Shown here one piece after another: positions 16,650-24,036 of a stretch of DNA of 64,000 nucleotides. The notes below the pieces were generated by a model that was given only the letters and a program-made list of their open reading frames with translations, was not told the origin of the DNA and ran no database searches. The position numbers were made by a program, and so were the translations under genes. Position 1 is the first letter of the stretch, and every line of letters starts with the position of its first letter. The stretch is from assembly GCF_014854695.1 (NCBI RefSeq), contig NZ_CP027557.1, positions 1,550,001 to 1,614,000 on the forward strand. Direction: 5' to 3'. Origin of the DNA: Rhodococcus rhodochrous. Lineage in GTDB: Bacteria; Actinomycetota; Actinomycetes; Mycobacteriales; Mycobacteriaceae.

Positions 16650-18547
16650 GCGTCGAGTACGGGCGCTGCGGCCGACACCTTCGGTCCCGAATCGGCGAAC
16701 TGCGTGCGGTACAGCTCCGCGTAGCGGCCACCCGCCGCCAGGAGATCGTCGTGGTTGCCGCGTTCGACGATGCGACCGGCCTCGACGACGAGGATCTCGT
16801 CGGCGGCGCGGATGGTCGAGAGGCGGTGTGCGATGACCACCGACGTGCGACCCTCGAGCGCCTCGGTCAACGCCTCCTGCACGGCGGCCTCCGAGGTCGA
16901 ATCGAGGTGCGCGGTGGCCTCGTCCAGGATCACCACCCGCGGATGGGCGAGCAGCAGCCGTGCGATCGTCAGCCGCTGACGCTCACCACCCGAGAGCCGG
17001 TAGCCGCGTTCGCCGACGACCGTGTCGAGTCCGTTCGGCAACGACGCGATCAGGGACTCGAGGCGAGCGCGACGCAGGGCGTCCCACAGTTCGTCCTCGC
17101 CGGCTCCGGGGCGGGCGAGCAGCAGGTTGTTGCGGACCGTGTCGTGGAACAGGTGACCGTCCTGGGTGACGAGCCCGACCGTCGCGCGGATCGAATCGGC
17201 GGTGAGTTCGCGGACGTCCGCTCCGCCGAGCAGCACGGCGCCGGAATCGACATCGTACAGTCGCGGGATCAGTTGGGCGATGGTCGATTTCCCCGCACCG
17301 GACGATCCGACCAGCGCGACCATCCGGCCCGGCTCCACGCGGAACGACACGTCGTGCAGCACCTCTTCGCCACCTCGGGAATCGAGGACCGCGACCTCCT
17401 CGAGGGAGGCGAGCGAGACCTTGTCGGCGGACGGATACGCGAAGCCGACATCCCGGAGTTCCACCGAGACCGGACCGTCGGGAACCGGCCGGGCGTCGGG
17501 CGACTGCTCGATCAGCGGTTTCAGATCGAGGATCTCGAAGACCCGCTCGAAGCTCACCATCGCACTCATGACGTCCATGCGGGCACTGGCCAGCGCGGTC
17601 AGCGGCGAGTACAGGCGCGTGAGGAGCATCGCCATCGCGACCACCGAACCGGGATCGAGTTGATCGCGCAGGGCGTAGAAACCGCCGAGGCCGTAGACGA
17701 GCGCGAGCGCGAGCGCGGACACCAGTGTCAGGGCCGTGACGAACACGCTCTGCAGCATCGCGGTGCGCACCCCGATGTCGCGGACCCGCGTCGCCCGGAC
17801 GGCGAACTCCCTCGACTCCTGCGCCGGACGGCCGAACAGCTTGACCAGGGTGGCGCCCGGAGCCGAGAACCGTTCGGTCATCTGCGTGTTCATCACCGAG
17901 TTGTGGTTGGCGGCCTCCCGGCTGAGCTGCGCGAGCCGGGCGCCCATGTGCCGGGCGGGGACCACGAAGATCGGGAGCAGCAGCAGTGCGAGAAGTGTGA
18001 TCTGCCAGGAGATCCCGACCATCACCACGAGGGTGATCGCGAGGGTGACGATATTGCCCACCACGCCGGAGAGGGTGTCGCTGAAGGCGCGCTGTGCACC
18101 GATGACGTCGTTGTTCAGGCGCGAGACGAGCGCACCCGTGCGGGTTCTCGTGAAGAAGGCGACGGGCATGCGTTGCACGTGGTCGAAGACCGTGGTGCGC
18201 AGGTCGAGGATGAGATCCTCGCCGATGCTCGCCGACAACCAGCGGTTCGCGATCCCGAGGCCGGCTTCGATCAGTGCGATCGCGGCGATGATCACCGCGA
18301 GCAGCACCACGACCGAGACCGCGGCGCCGTCGACGATCGCGTCGATCACCCGCCCCGCGAGTACCGGTGTCGCGACGCCGAGCGCCGCGATGGTCACGCT
18401 CAGGACGAGATAGAAGGTGATGTTGCGGCGGTGCGGCCGGGCGAACTCGGCGATCCGCCGCAGGCTCGCTCGGGAGAACGGCCTGCGGTCGCTCTCGGCG
18501 TGCATCGCGTTGTACATCGCGTTCCACGCGGTGACTTCCATGCTCAT
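16646..18547 (-). CDS. ABC exporter, fused membrane and ATPase domains (multidrug/lipid type)
   Basis: 633 residues: about 50 cytoplasmic residues, six membrane helices (roughly 60-350), then the nucleotide-binding domain. Walker A is VGSSGAGKST, the Q-loop is VTQDGHLFHD, the signature LSGGERQRL, Walker B VVILDEATAHLD, and the H-loop VIAHRLST. A short insertion (SLASLEEVAVLDSRGGEE) precedes the first NBD strand. As a half-transporter it would work as a homodimer. Start ATG 18547 follows GAGGAGG at 8 bp, which beats a longer frame. It is co-translated with a 51-codon ORF. The substrate is unknown. Confidence 0.88.
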   Translation of the reverse strand: MSMEVTAWNAMYNAMHAESDRRPFSRASLRRIAEFARPHRRNITFYLVLSVTIAALGVATPVLAGRVIDAIVDGAAVSVVVLLAVIIAAIALIEAGLGIANRWLSASIGEDLILDLRTTVFDHVQRMPVAFFTRTRTGALVSRLNNDVIGAQRAFSDTLSGVVGNIVTLAITLVVMVGISWQITLLALLLLPIFVVPARHMGARLAQLSREAANHNSVMNTQMTERFSAPGATLVKLFGRPAQESREFAVRATRVRDIGVRTAMLQSVFVTALTLVSALALALVYGLGGFYALRDQLDPGSVVAMAMLLTRLYSPLTALASARMDVMSAMVSFERVFEILDLKPLIEQSPDARPVPDGPVSVELRDVGFAYPSADKVSLASLEEVAVLDSRGGEEVLHDVSFRVEPGRMVALVGSSGAGKSTIAQLIPRLYDVDSGAVLLGGADVRELTADSIRATVGLVTQDGHLFHDTVRNNLLLARPGAGEDELWDALRRARLESLIASLPNGLDTVVGERGYRLSGGERQRLTIARLLLAHPRVVILDEATAHLDSTSEAAVQEALTEALEGRTSVVIAHRLSTIRAADEILVVEAGRIVERGNHDDLLAAGGRYAELYRTQFADSGPKVSAAAPVLDA

Positions 18548-18635
18548 GGTGTCGGCCTCCTCGGTCGCAGCCGAGGCTAGGACCTCGAGTGCGCTCGAGG
18601 TCAAGCCTAGGCTCGGACCACGACAGGACGAGGCG

Positions 18636-19235
18636 TCAGCGGGCCACGTCGATCACCACGCGGGTCGGTCCGGTGAGGGAGTACACCGAGAACGGGGTGC
18701 CGTGCGCGGCGACACCGATGAACGACTGGGTGACACCTTCGAAGACACCGGACCCGCTGACCTCCACCACGGACCCGCCGGCATCGGCGACCACGGGATC
18801 CGGGCCGTCGTACTGCTCGACACCGCTGTCGAACGGATAGGCCGAGCCGTCGATGAGCACCTGCAGCACGGCGTCGCCCGCGACGGGGACCTCGTTGCCG
18901 CTGCCCTGCTGGAGCGGCTCGTCGACATAGCCGACCCGCCATCCCGGTGTCCCCTCGCCGCCGAGTTCGTAGACCACGCGGTCGAAGCCCTCGTGACGTC
19001 CGGTGCGGATGTCGACGACGGTGAGTTTCGCGCCCTCTCCGGCCGGCGAGACCTTCTCGCGCGCGTCGCGCGGGACGTCGTCGGAGGTGGTGGTCTCGGG
19101 AGCCGAGGACGTCGGCGTGTCGACCGAGACGGCGGGGGAGGGTGCGGGTTCGTCGCCGCCGGCGGAGCATCCCGCCAGGACCAGTGCTGTTGCGGTGACG
19201 GCCAGGGCGAGACGCGTGTGCTTCATGGGGCTCAT
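18636..19235 (-). CDS. Lipoprotein with AMIN-like domain
   Basis: About 199 residues. A lipoprotein signal ends in the lipobox LVLAGC near residue 22, followed by a Ser/Thr/Pro/Glu linker of about 45 residues and then a compact beta-rich domain (KLTVVDIRTGRHEGFDRVVYEL to TRVVIDVAR) that matches the AMIN-like domain of mycobacterial lipoproteins. It would be anchored outside the membrane, perhaps binding cell-wall material. Starts at 19235 and 19226 are both possible; neither has a strong ribosome site. It is a single gene between two ABC systems; its promoter region also serves the divergent ABC/TetR operon. Confidence 0.8.
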   Translation of the reverse strand: MSPMKHTRLALAVTATALVLAGCSAGGDEPAPSPAVSVDTPTSSAPETTTSDDVPRDAREKVSPAGEGAKLTVVDIRTGRHEGFDRVVYELGGEGTPGWRVGYVDEPLQQGSGNEVPVAGDAVLQVLIDGSAYPFDSGVEQYDGPDPVVADAGGSVVEVSGSGVFEGVTQSFIGVAAHGTPFSVYSLTGPTRVVIDVAR

Positions 19236-19307
19236 GGTACGTCGGAGCGCCGGAGGGGCCCGGCGACGCTCGCGGGGTTGACCGGATCGAGACGTGGGGC
19301 GCACACT

Positions 19308-19345
19308 TCATCCGAGGATGATTTCAACACTCGATGAATTGAGTG
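19308..19345. promoter_or_regulatory. Two dyads in the ABC/TetR operon promoter
   Basis: TCATCCGAGGATGA (19308-19321) is a perfect 6+6 dyad. CACTC-N8-GAGTG (19328-19345) is a second, ending 4 bp before the ABC start. They are likely operators for the TetR regulator encoded as the third gene of the operon. Confidence 0.5.
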
Positions 19346-19349
19346 GATC

Positions 19350-20087
19350 ATGAACATCGACCACATGTCGGGCGCCGTCGACATCCGCGACCTGCACGTC
19401 CGGCGCGGCACGCACCGAGCTCTCGAGGGCGTGAACGTGCGCGTCCCGCGCGGTTCGATCACGGGACTGCTCGGCCCCTCGGGCTGCGGGAAGACCACCC
19501 TGATGCGCGCGGTCGTCGGCACGCAGATCGTCGAATCCGGCACGGTCACGGTGCTGGGCCTGCCTGCGGGCAGCGCCGAACTGCGCCGCCGCATCGGATA
19601 CGTCACCCAGTCGCCGAGCGTCTACCCCGACCTGACCGTCACCGAGAACGTCTCCTATTTCGGCTCCCTCTACGGGCGGAAGGGCTCCGCGGTCGCCGAC
19701 ACCCTCGCGGCGGTCGGGCTCGCCGACCACGCCGACAACCGGACGGCGGCGCTCTCCGGCGGCCAGCTCGGCCGGGTGTCGCTCGCGTGCGCGCTGGTGG
19801 GCGATCCCGAACTCCTCGTGCTCGACGAACCCACCGTCGGGCTCGATCCACTGCTGCGCGCCGAGCTGTGGGAGCACTTCCGCGCGCTCGCCGACCGCGG
19901 CACCACCCTGCTCGTGTCGAGCCACGTCATGGACGAGGCCGACCACTGCGACGAGCTCGTCCTCCTGCGCGAAGGCCGGCTGGTGGCCCAGCTGACCCCG
20001 GTCGAACTGCGCGAACAGACGGGGGAGACGGGCCTCGAGAACGCTTTTCTCCGACTCATCCGGAATCGGACGGGAGCACGACCGTGA
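19350..20087 (+). CDS. ABC transporter ATP-binding protein (ABC-2 exporter)
   Basis: 245 residues. Walker A is LLGPSGCGKTT, the Q-loop region YVTQSPSVYPDLTVTEN, the signature LSGGQLGRVSLACAL and Walker B LLVLDEPTVGLDP, with the H-loop SSHVMDEADHC. This is the ATPase of a two-component exporter in which the next gene supplies the membrane part. The stop overlaps the permease start as GTGA. A second ATG at 19365 would remove five residues. The operon is ABC ATPase, permease, TetR, so it is probably self-regulated and induced by an exported compound. Confidence 0.9.
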   Translation: MNIDHMSGAVDIRDLHVRRGTHRALEGVNVRVPRGSITGLLGPSGCGKTTLMRAVVGTQIVESGTVTVLGLPAGSAELRRRIGYVTQSPSVYPDLTVTENVSYFGSLYGRKGSAVADTLAAVGLADHADNRTAALSGGQLGRVSLACALVGDPELLVLDEPTVGLDPLLRAELWEHFRALADRGTTLLVSSHVMDEADHCDELVLLREGRLVAQLTPVELREQTGETGLENAFLRLIRNRTGARP

Positions 20088-20839
20088 GCGCCGTCATCTA
20101 TGCCACCACGACCACCCGCATCCTGCGTCAGCTGCGGGCCGACCATCGCACCGTCGCGATGATCGTGCTCGTCCCGAGCCTGCTGATGACGCTGCTGTAC
20201 TTCATGTACCAGAACGCCCCCACCGGTCCGGGCGGAGTCTCGCTGTTCGACCGGATCGCCGTCACGATGCTCGGGATCCTCCCGTTCGTCGTGATGTTCC
20301 TGGTCACCTCCATCGCGATGCAACGCGAGCGCAGTTCGGGCACCCTCGAACGACTCCTCACGACACCGTTGACGAAACTCGACCTGCTCGCCGGTTACGG
20401 CAGCGCCTTCTCGCTCGCGGCGGCCGTCCAGGCCGGTCTCGCCTGCGTGGTGGCCTTCTGGCTGCTCGACGTCACCAGCGCCGGATCGGTGCTGTGGGTG
20501 CTGGTCGTCGCGGTTCTCGTCGCCGTCCTCGGGGTCTCCCTGGGTCTGCTGTGCAGCGCCTTCGCCCGCACGGAGTTCCAGGCCGTGCAGTTCATGCCGG
20601 TGATCGTCATCCCGCAGTTCCTGCTGTGCGGTTTGCTTGTCGCCCGGGACGATCTGCCCGACTGGCTGCGCTGGATCAGCAACGCACTGCCGTTGAGCTA
20701 CGCGGTGGAGGCGCTGCAGGAGATCACCGTGAATCCGGGGGTCACCGGCGTCATGGTGCGGGATCTGATCGTCGTCGCGGTGTTCGCCGCCGCGGCCCTC
20801 ACGCTCGGTGCGGCGACACTGCGCCGTCGCACCCCGTGA
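20084..20839 (+). CDS. ABC-2 type permease
   Basis: 251 residues with six membrane helices, the membrane partner of the ATPase at 19350. The sequence between helices 2 and 3, SIAMQRERSSGTLERLLTTP, is the coupling segment conserved in ABC-2 permeases (drug, polysaccharide and Nod-factor exporters). GTG 20084 overlaps the previous stop, and the gene's own stop overlaps the TetR start in the same GTGA fashion, so the three proteins are made in a fixed ratio. Confidence 0.9.
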   Translation: MSAVIYATTTTRILRQLRADHRTVAMIVLVPSLLMTLLYFMYQNAPTGPGGVSLFDRIAVTMLGILPFVVMFLVTSIAMQRERSSGTLERLLTTPLTKLDLLAGYGSAFSLAAAVQAGLACVVAFWLLDVTSAGSVLWVLVVAVLVAVLGVSLGLLCSAFARTEFQAVQFMPVIVIPQFLLCGLLVARDDLPDWLRWISNALPLSYAVEALQEITVNPGVTGVMVRDLIVVAVFAAAALTLGAATLRRRTP

Positions 20840-21447
20840 CGAGCGAGGCCGCGGCGCGGCGCCCCGGCCGTCGCCCCGGCAATTCGGGCGCGCGCGACGA
20901 CATCCTCGCGAGCGCCCGGGAACTGTTCGCCGCCAACGGCTTCGACAAGACGACGGTGCGTGCGGTCGCAGCCGGTGCCGGGGTGGACCCGGCGCTCGTG
21001 CACCACTACTTCGGCACCAAGCTGCAGCTGTTCACCGCGTCCATCGCGCTGCCGGTCGATCCGCGCGACGTCCTCGCCCCCGTCTACGCGGCCGCACCCG
21101 AGGATCTCGGCCGTGCTCTCGTGACCGCCCTTCTGGGTGTGTGGGATTCGCCGCACCGCGACGCGGCCGTGGCGATGTTCCGTGCGCAGATCGCAGGCGG
21201 TGACAGCGGTCTGATCCGCTCGTTCCTGCTGGAGGTCGCGCTCGCGCCGTTGTTCGAGCGCATCGATCGTCCGGCCGGCACCGGCAGACTTCGGGCCGAG
21301 CTGGTGGCCACCCAGATGACCGGGATCATGCTGGTGCGCTACATCATCGGACTCGAACCGCTCGCGTCGATGCCGTCGGAGCAGCTCGTCCAGATCGTCG
21401 CCCCCACCGTGCAGCACTATCTGACCGGCGACCTGCCCGGCATGTGA
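20836..21447 (+). CDS. TetR-family regulator of the ABC-2 exporter operon
   Basis: 203 residues. The HTH is TVRAVAAGAGVDPALVHHYFGTKLQLF at about residues 38-64, after a basic lead RRPGRRPG. The C-terminal part fits the TetR_C group found beside ABC-2 exporters. Translationally coupled to the permease (GTGA). It most likely represses its own operon through the dyads at 19308-19345. Confidence 0.88.
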   Translation: MTSEAAARRPGRRPGNSGARDDILASARELFAANGFDKTTVRAVAAGAGVDPALVHHYFGTKLQLFTASIALPVDPRDVLAPVYAAAPEDLGRALVTALLGVWDSPHRDAAVAMFRAQIAGGDSGLIRSFLLEVALAPLFERIDRPAGTGRLRAELVATQMTGIMLVRYIIGLEPLASMPSEQLVQIVAPTVQHYLTGDLPGM

Positions 21448-21546
21448 CCGCAGCTTCGCGGCGTGCGCTTCGGTCGGAGACAGAAGCGCGCCGTCGACAC
21501 GGTGCATCGGTCCGCGCACGACGCAAACGTAGAGCGGAGTGCGTCG

Positions 21547-22317
21547 TCAGGTCGAGTGCTCCCGCAGGAAGGCGATGTCCTCGGCGAGTCCCTCCGCCGG
21601 GGTCTCGAGCACGATCGGTGCGTCGGCCTGCACCGCGATCTCCGCGAGCAACTGCGGGTCGATCTGCCCGTCGGCGAGATTGGCGTGCCGGTCGCGGGCC
21701 GAATCGAACTCGTCACGCGAATTGTTCAGGTGCACCAGGTCGATCCGGCCGGTGACCGCCCGCACCCGTTCGACGACACCGACGAGATCCTCCCCGGCCG
21801 CCCAGGCGTGGCAGGTGTCGAGGCAGAAGCCGGGACCGTAGTCGCCGATGGCGTCCCACAGCCGCCCGATCGCGTCGATGTAGCGGGCCATCGCGAAGTC
21901 GCCGCCCGCGGTGTTCTCGACGAGGATCGGCACCCCGAACCCGCCCTTGTCCTCCTGCCGTTCGAACAGCTTGCGCCAATTCTCGACCCCGGCGGCGACG
22001 TCCTCACCTGCGCGCACGTGCCCGCCGTGGACGACCAGCCCGAGCGCGCCGATCCGCGCGGCCGCCTCGGCGTGGTCGGCGACGGCCTTGCGCGACGGCA
22101 TCCGCACCCTGTTGTTCAGGCTCGCCACGTTGATGACGTACGGCGAGTGCACCACCACGTCGACGTCCGACGAGAGGATCTCCTCGGTGCGCGGATGCTC
22201 ACCGGGCTTCGTCCACTTCTGCGGGTCCGACAGGAACACCTGCACCAGATCGGCACCGAGATGCTCGCCCTGACCGATGGGATCGTCGTCCTGCCGGACG
22301 TGCGCACCTATCCGCAT
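21547..22317 (-). CDS. nfo: Deoxyribonuclease IV (endonuclease IV, AP endonuclease)
   Basis: 256 residues, TIM-barrel zinc enzyme of base-excision repair that cuts 5' of abasic sites. It begins MRIGAHVRQDDDP; family motifs seen are HSPYVINVAS, VVHGGH, ILVENTAGG and GFCLDTCHAWAAG, followed by VHLNNSRDEFDSARDRHANL. These supply the His, Glu and Asp zinc ligands. ATG 22317 is chosen because it starts the domain; the open frame further upstream overlaps the divergent SDR gene and is spurious. The actinobacterial enzyme is slightly shorter than the E. coli one (285). Confidence 0.9.
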   Translation of the reverse strand: MRIGAHVRQDDDPIGQGEHLGADLVQVFLSDPQKWTKPGEHPRTEEILSSDVDVVVHSPYVINVASLNNRVRMPSRKAVADHAEAAARIGALGLVVHGGHVRAGEDVAAGVENWRKLFERQEDKGGFGVPILVENTAGGDFAMARYIDAIGRLWDAIGDYGPGFCLDTCHAWAAGEDLVGVVERVRAVTGRIDLVHLNNSRDEFDSARDRHANLADGQIDPQLLAEIAVQADAPIVLETPAEGLAEDIAFLREHST

Positions 22318-22395
22318 GTGCCACAGGTTAGGGCAGTGTCCCGCCGACCGGGACCGCAATACCCGGACGTGCCCGGAATCTGCTCGACTCCTCGC

Positions 22396-23172
22396 ATGGG
22401 CACACTCGAAGGCGGGAAACTCGACGGCAGGGTCGCGCTGATCACCGGCGCAGGTCAGGGGATCGGTCAGGGGGTCGCGTTCGCGCTGGCCCGCGAAGGC
22501 GTGGCCATCGCGGTCGCCGGCCGGACCGAGTCGAAGCTGATCGACACCGTCGAGCAGATCCGTGCCTTCGGTGGCACCGCCGAGCCGGTCGTGTGCGACA
22601 TCGCCGATCCGGAGGCGATCGCCGCTGCGGTGGACCGGACGGTCGGGGCCTTCGGCGGTGTCGACATCCTCGTCAACAATGCGAGCTTCAATCCGCTCGG
22701 GCCGCTGCTCGACCTGAAGCCGGCCGTGCTGGAGAAGGCGTACCGCTCGGGTCCGCTCGCGGCGTTGCACGCCATGCAGCTCGTCCACCCGATCATGAAG
22801 GAACGCGGCGGCGGGTCGATCGTCAACATGGTCACCTCCGCGGCGGTGCGCTGGGATATGAGCGGCTACGGCGGCTACGCCTCGACCAAGGAGGCGCTGC
22901 GCTCGCTCACCCGCACCGCGGCAACGGAATGGGGGACCGACGGCATCCGCGTCAACGCCATCGCCCCGCACGCCTTGTCGCCCGGCCTGAAATGGTGGAC
23001 GGAAACGAACCCGGAGGAGGCCGCCGAGTTCGTGAAGTCCATCCCGCTCCGCCGTATCGGCGACCCCGAGGAGGACATCGGGCGCGCCGTGGCGTGGATT
23101 GTGAGCGACGACGCACGCTATCTCACCGGAGCGACGATCCCGCTGGACGGAGGTCAGGCACGCTGGGCCTGA
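22396..23172 (+). CDS. Short-chain dehydrogenase/reductase (classical SDR)
   Basis: 258 residues. The cofactor motif is TGAGQGIGQG near residue 19, NNAS (residue 95 region) replaces the common NNAG, and the catalytic triad is Ser in VTSAAVR with YASTK. The substrate loop HALSPGLKWWTETNPEEA is specific to this protein. NAD versus NADP cannot be fixed. ATG 22396 has no ribosome site, so the message may be leaderless; it is divergent from nfo with 78 bp between starts. The substrate is unknown. Confidence 0.85.
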   Translation: MGTLEGGKLDGRVALITGAGQGIGQGVAFALAREGVAIAVAGRTESKLIDTVEQIRAFGGTAEPVVCDIADPEAIAAAVDRTVGAFGGVDILVNNASFNPLGPLLDLKPAVLEKAYRSGPLAALHAMQLVHPIMKERGGGSIVNMVTSAAVRWDMSGYGGYASTKEALRSLTRTAATEWGTDGIRVNAIAPHALSPGLKWWTETNPEEAAEFVKSIPLRRIGDPEEDIGRAVAWIVSDDARYLTGATIPLDGGQARWA

Positions 23173-23263
23173 GCCACCACCGCGGCATACGCCCGTATCC
23201 CCGAATCGAAGATCGGGGTCCTCCCCGATGGTGCGGTGCTCCCGGCACCGGGAAGATGGGTGC

Positions 23264-24025
23264 ATGCCACTGCACTCGGCCCCAGCAGCCCGCGCCCAGG
23301 ACCTGAAGAAGATCTACGGCACCGGAGAAACCGCGGTACACGCCCTCGACGGTGTGACCGCGGATTTCGCCGCCGGTGAGTTCACCGCGATCATGGGTCC
23401 CTCCGGATCGGGCAAGTCGACTCTCATGCACTGCCTCGCAGGTCTCGACAGCGCGACCTCCGGAGCGGTCTTCATCGGCGACACCGATCTGACGACCCTG
23501 TCCGACAAGGGGATGACCCAGCTGCGGCGCGACCGCATCGGCTTCGTCTTCCAGGCGTTCAACCTCGTCCCCACCCTCACCGCGCTCGAGAACATCACCC
23601 TCCCGGTGGACATCGCGGGCCGCAAGGTCGATCAGGAATGGCTCGACACCGTCGTCACCCGTCTCGGACTCACCGACCGTCTCGGGCACCGCCCCGGCGA
23701 ACTGTCCGGTGGCCAGCAGCAGCGCGTCGCGTGCGCGCGTGCCCTCGCGGGCCGGCCCGAGATCATCTTCGGCGACGAGCCGACCGGCAACCTCGACTCC
23801 CGCTCGTCCGGTGAGGTGCTGTCCATCCTGCGGGCGGCCGTCGACGAGTTCGACCAGACCGTCGTGATCGTCACCCACGACCCGCGCGCCGCCGGTTACG
23901 CCGACCGCGTGGTGTTCCTCGCCGACGGACGCATCGTCGACGAGATGCGCGGACCGACGGCCGAACGAGTGCTCGACCGGATGAAGCAGTTCGATCCCGC
24001 CTCCGCGGCTCCCGTGGCGGAATAG
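23264..24025 (+). CDS. ABC transporter ATP-binding protein, MacB/LolD family
   Basis: 253 residues. Walker A MGPSGSGKST, Q-loop FVFQAFNLVPTLTALEN, signature ELSGGQQQRVACARAL, Walker B IIFGDEPTGNLD, H-loop IVTHD. The FVFQ.FNL and DEPTGNLDS signatures are those of the MacB/LolD/FtsE branch, which drives FtsX-type permeases. The permease follows after 11 bp. ATG 23264 sits 9 bp after GGGAAG. Likely role: moving lipoproteins, peptides or lipids out of the membrane, or control of a cell-wall enzyme. Confidence 0.9.
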   Translation: MPLHSAPAARAQDLKKIYGTGETAVHALDGVTADFAAGEFTAIMGPSGSGKSTLMHCLAGLDSATSGAVFIGDTDLTTLSDKGMTQLRRDRIGFVFQAFNLVPTLTALENITLPVDIAGRKVDQEWLDTVVTRLGLTDRLGHRPGELSGGQQQRVACARALAGRPEIIFGDEPTGNLDSRSSGEVLSILRAAVDEFDQTVVIVTHDPRAAGYADRVVFLADGRIVDEMRGPTAERVLDRMKQFDPASAAPVAE

Positions 24026-24036
24026 GAGACACCGCG

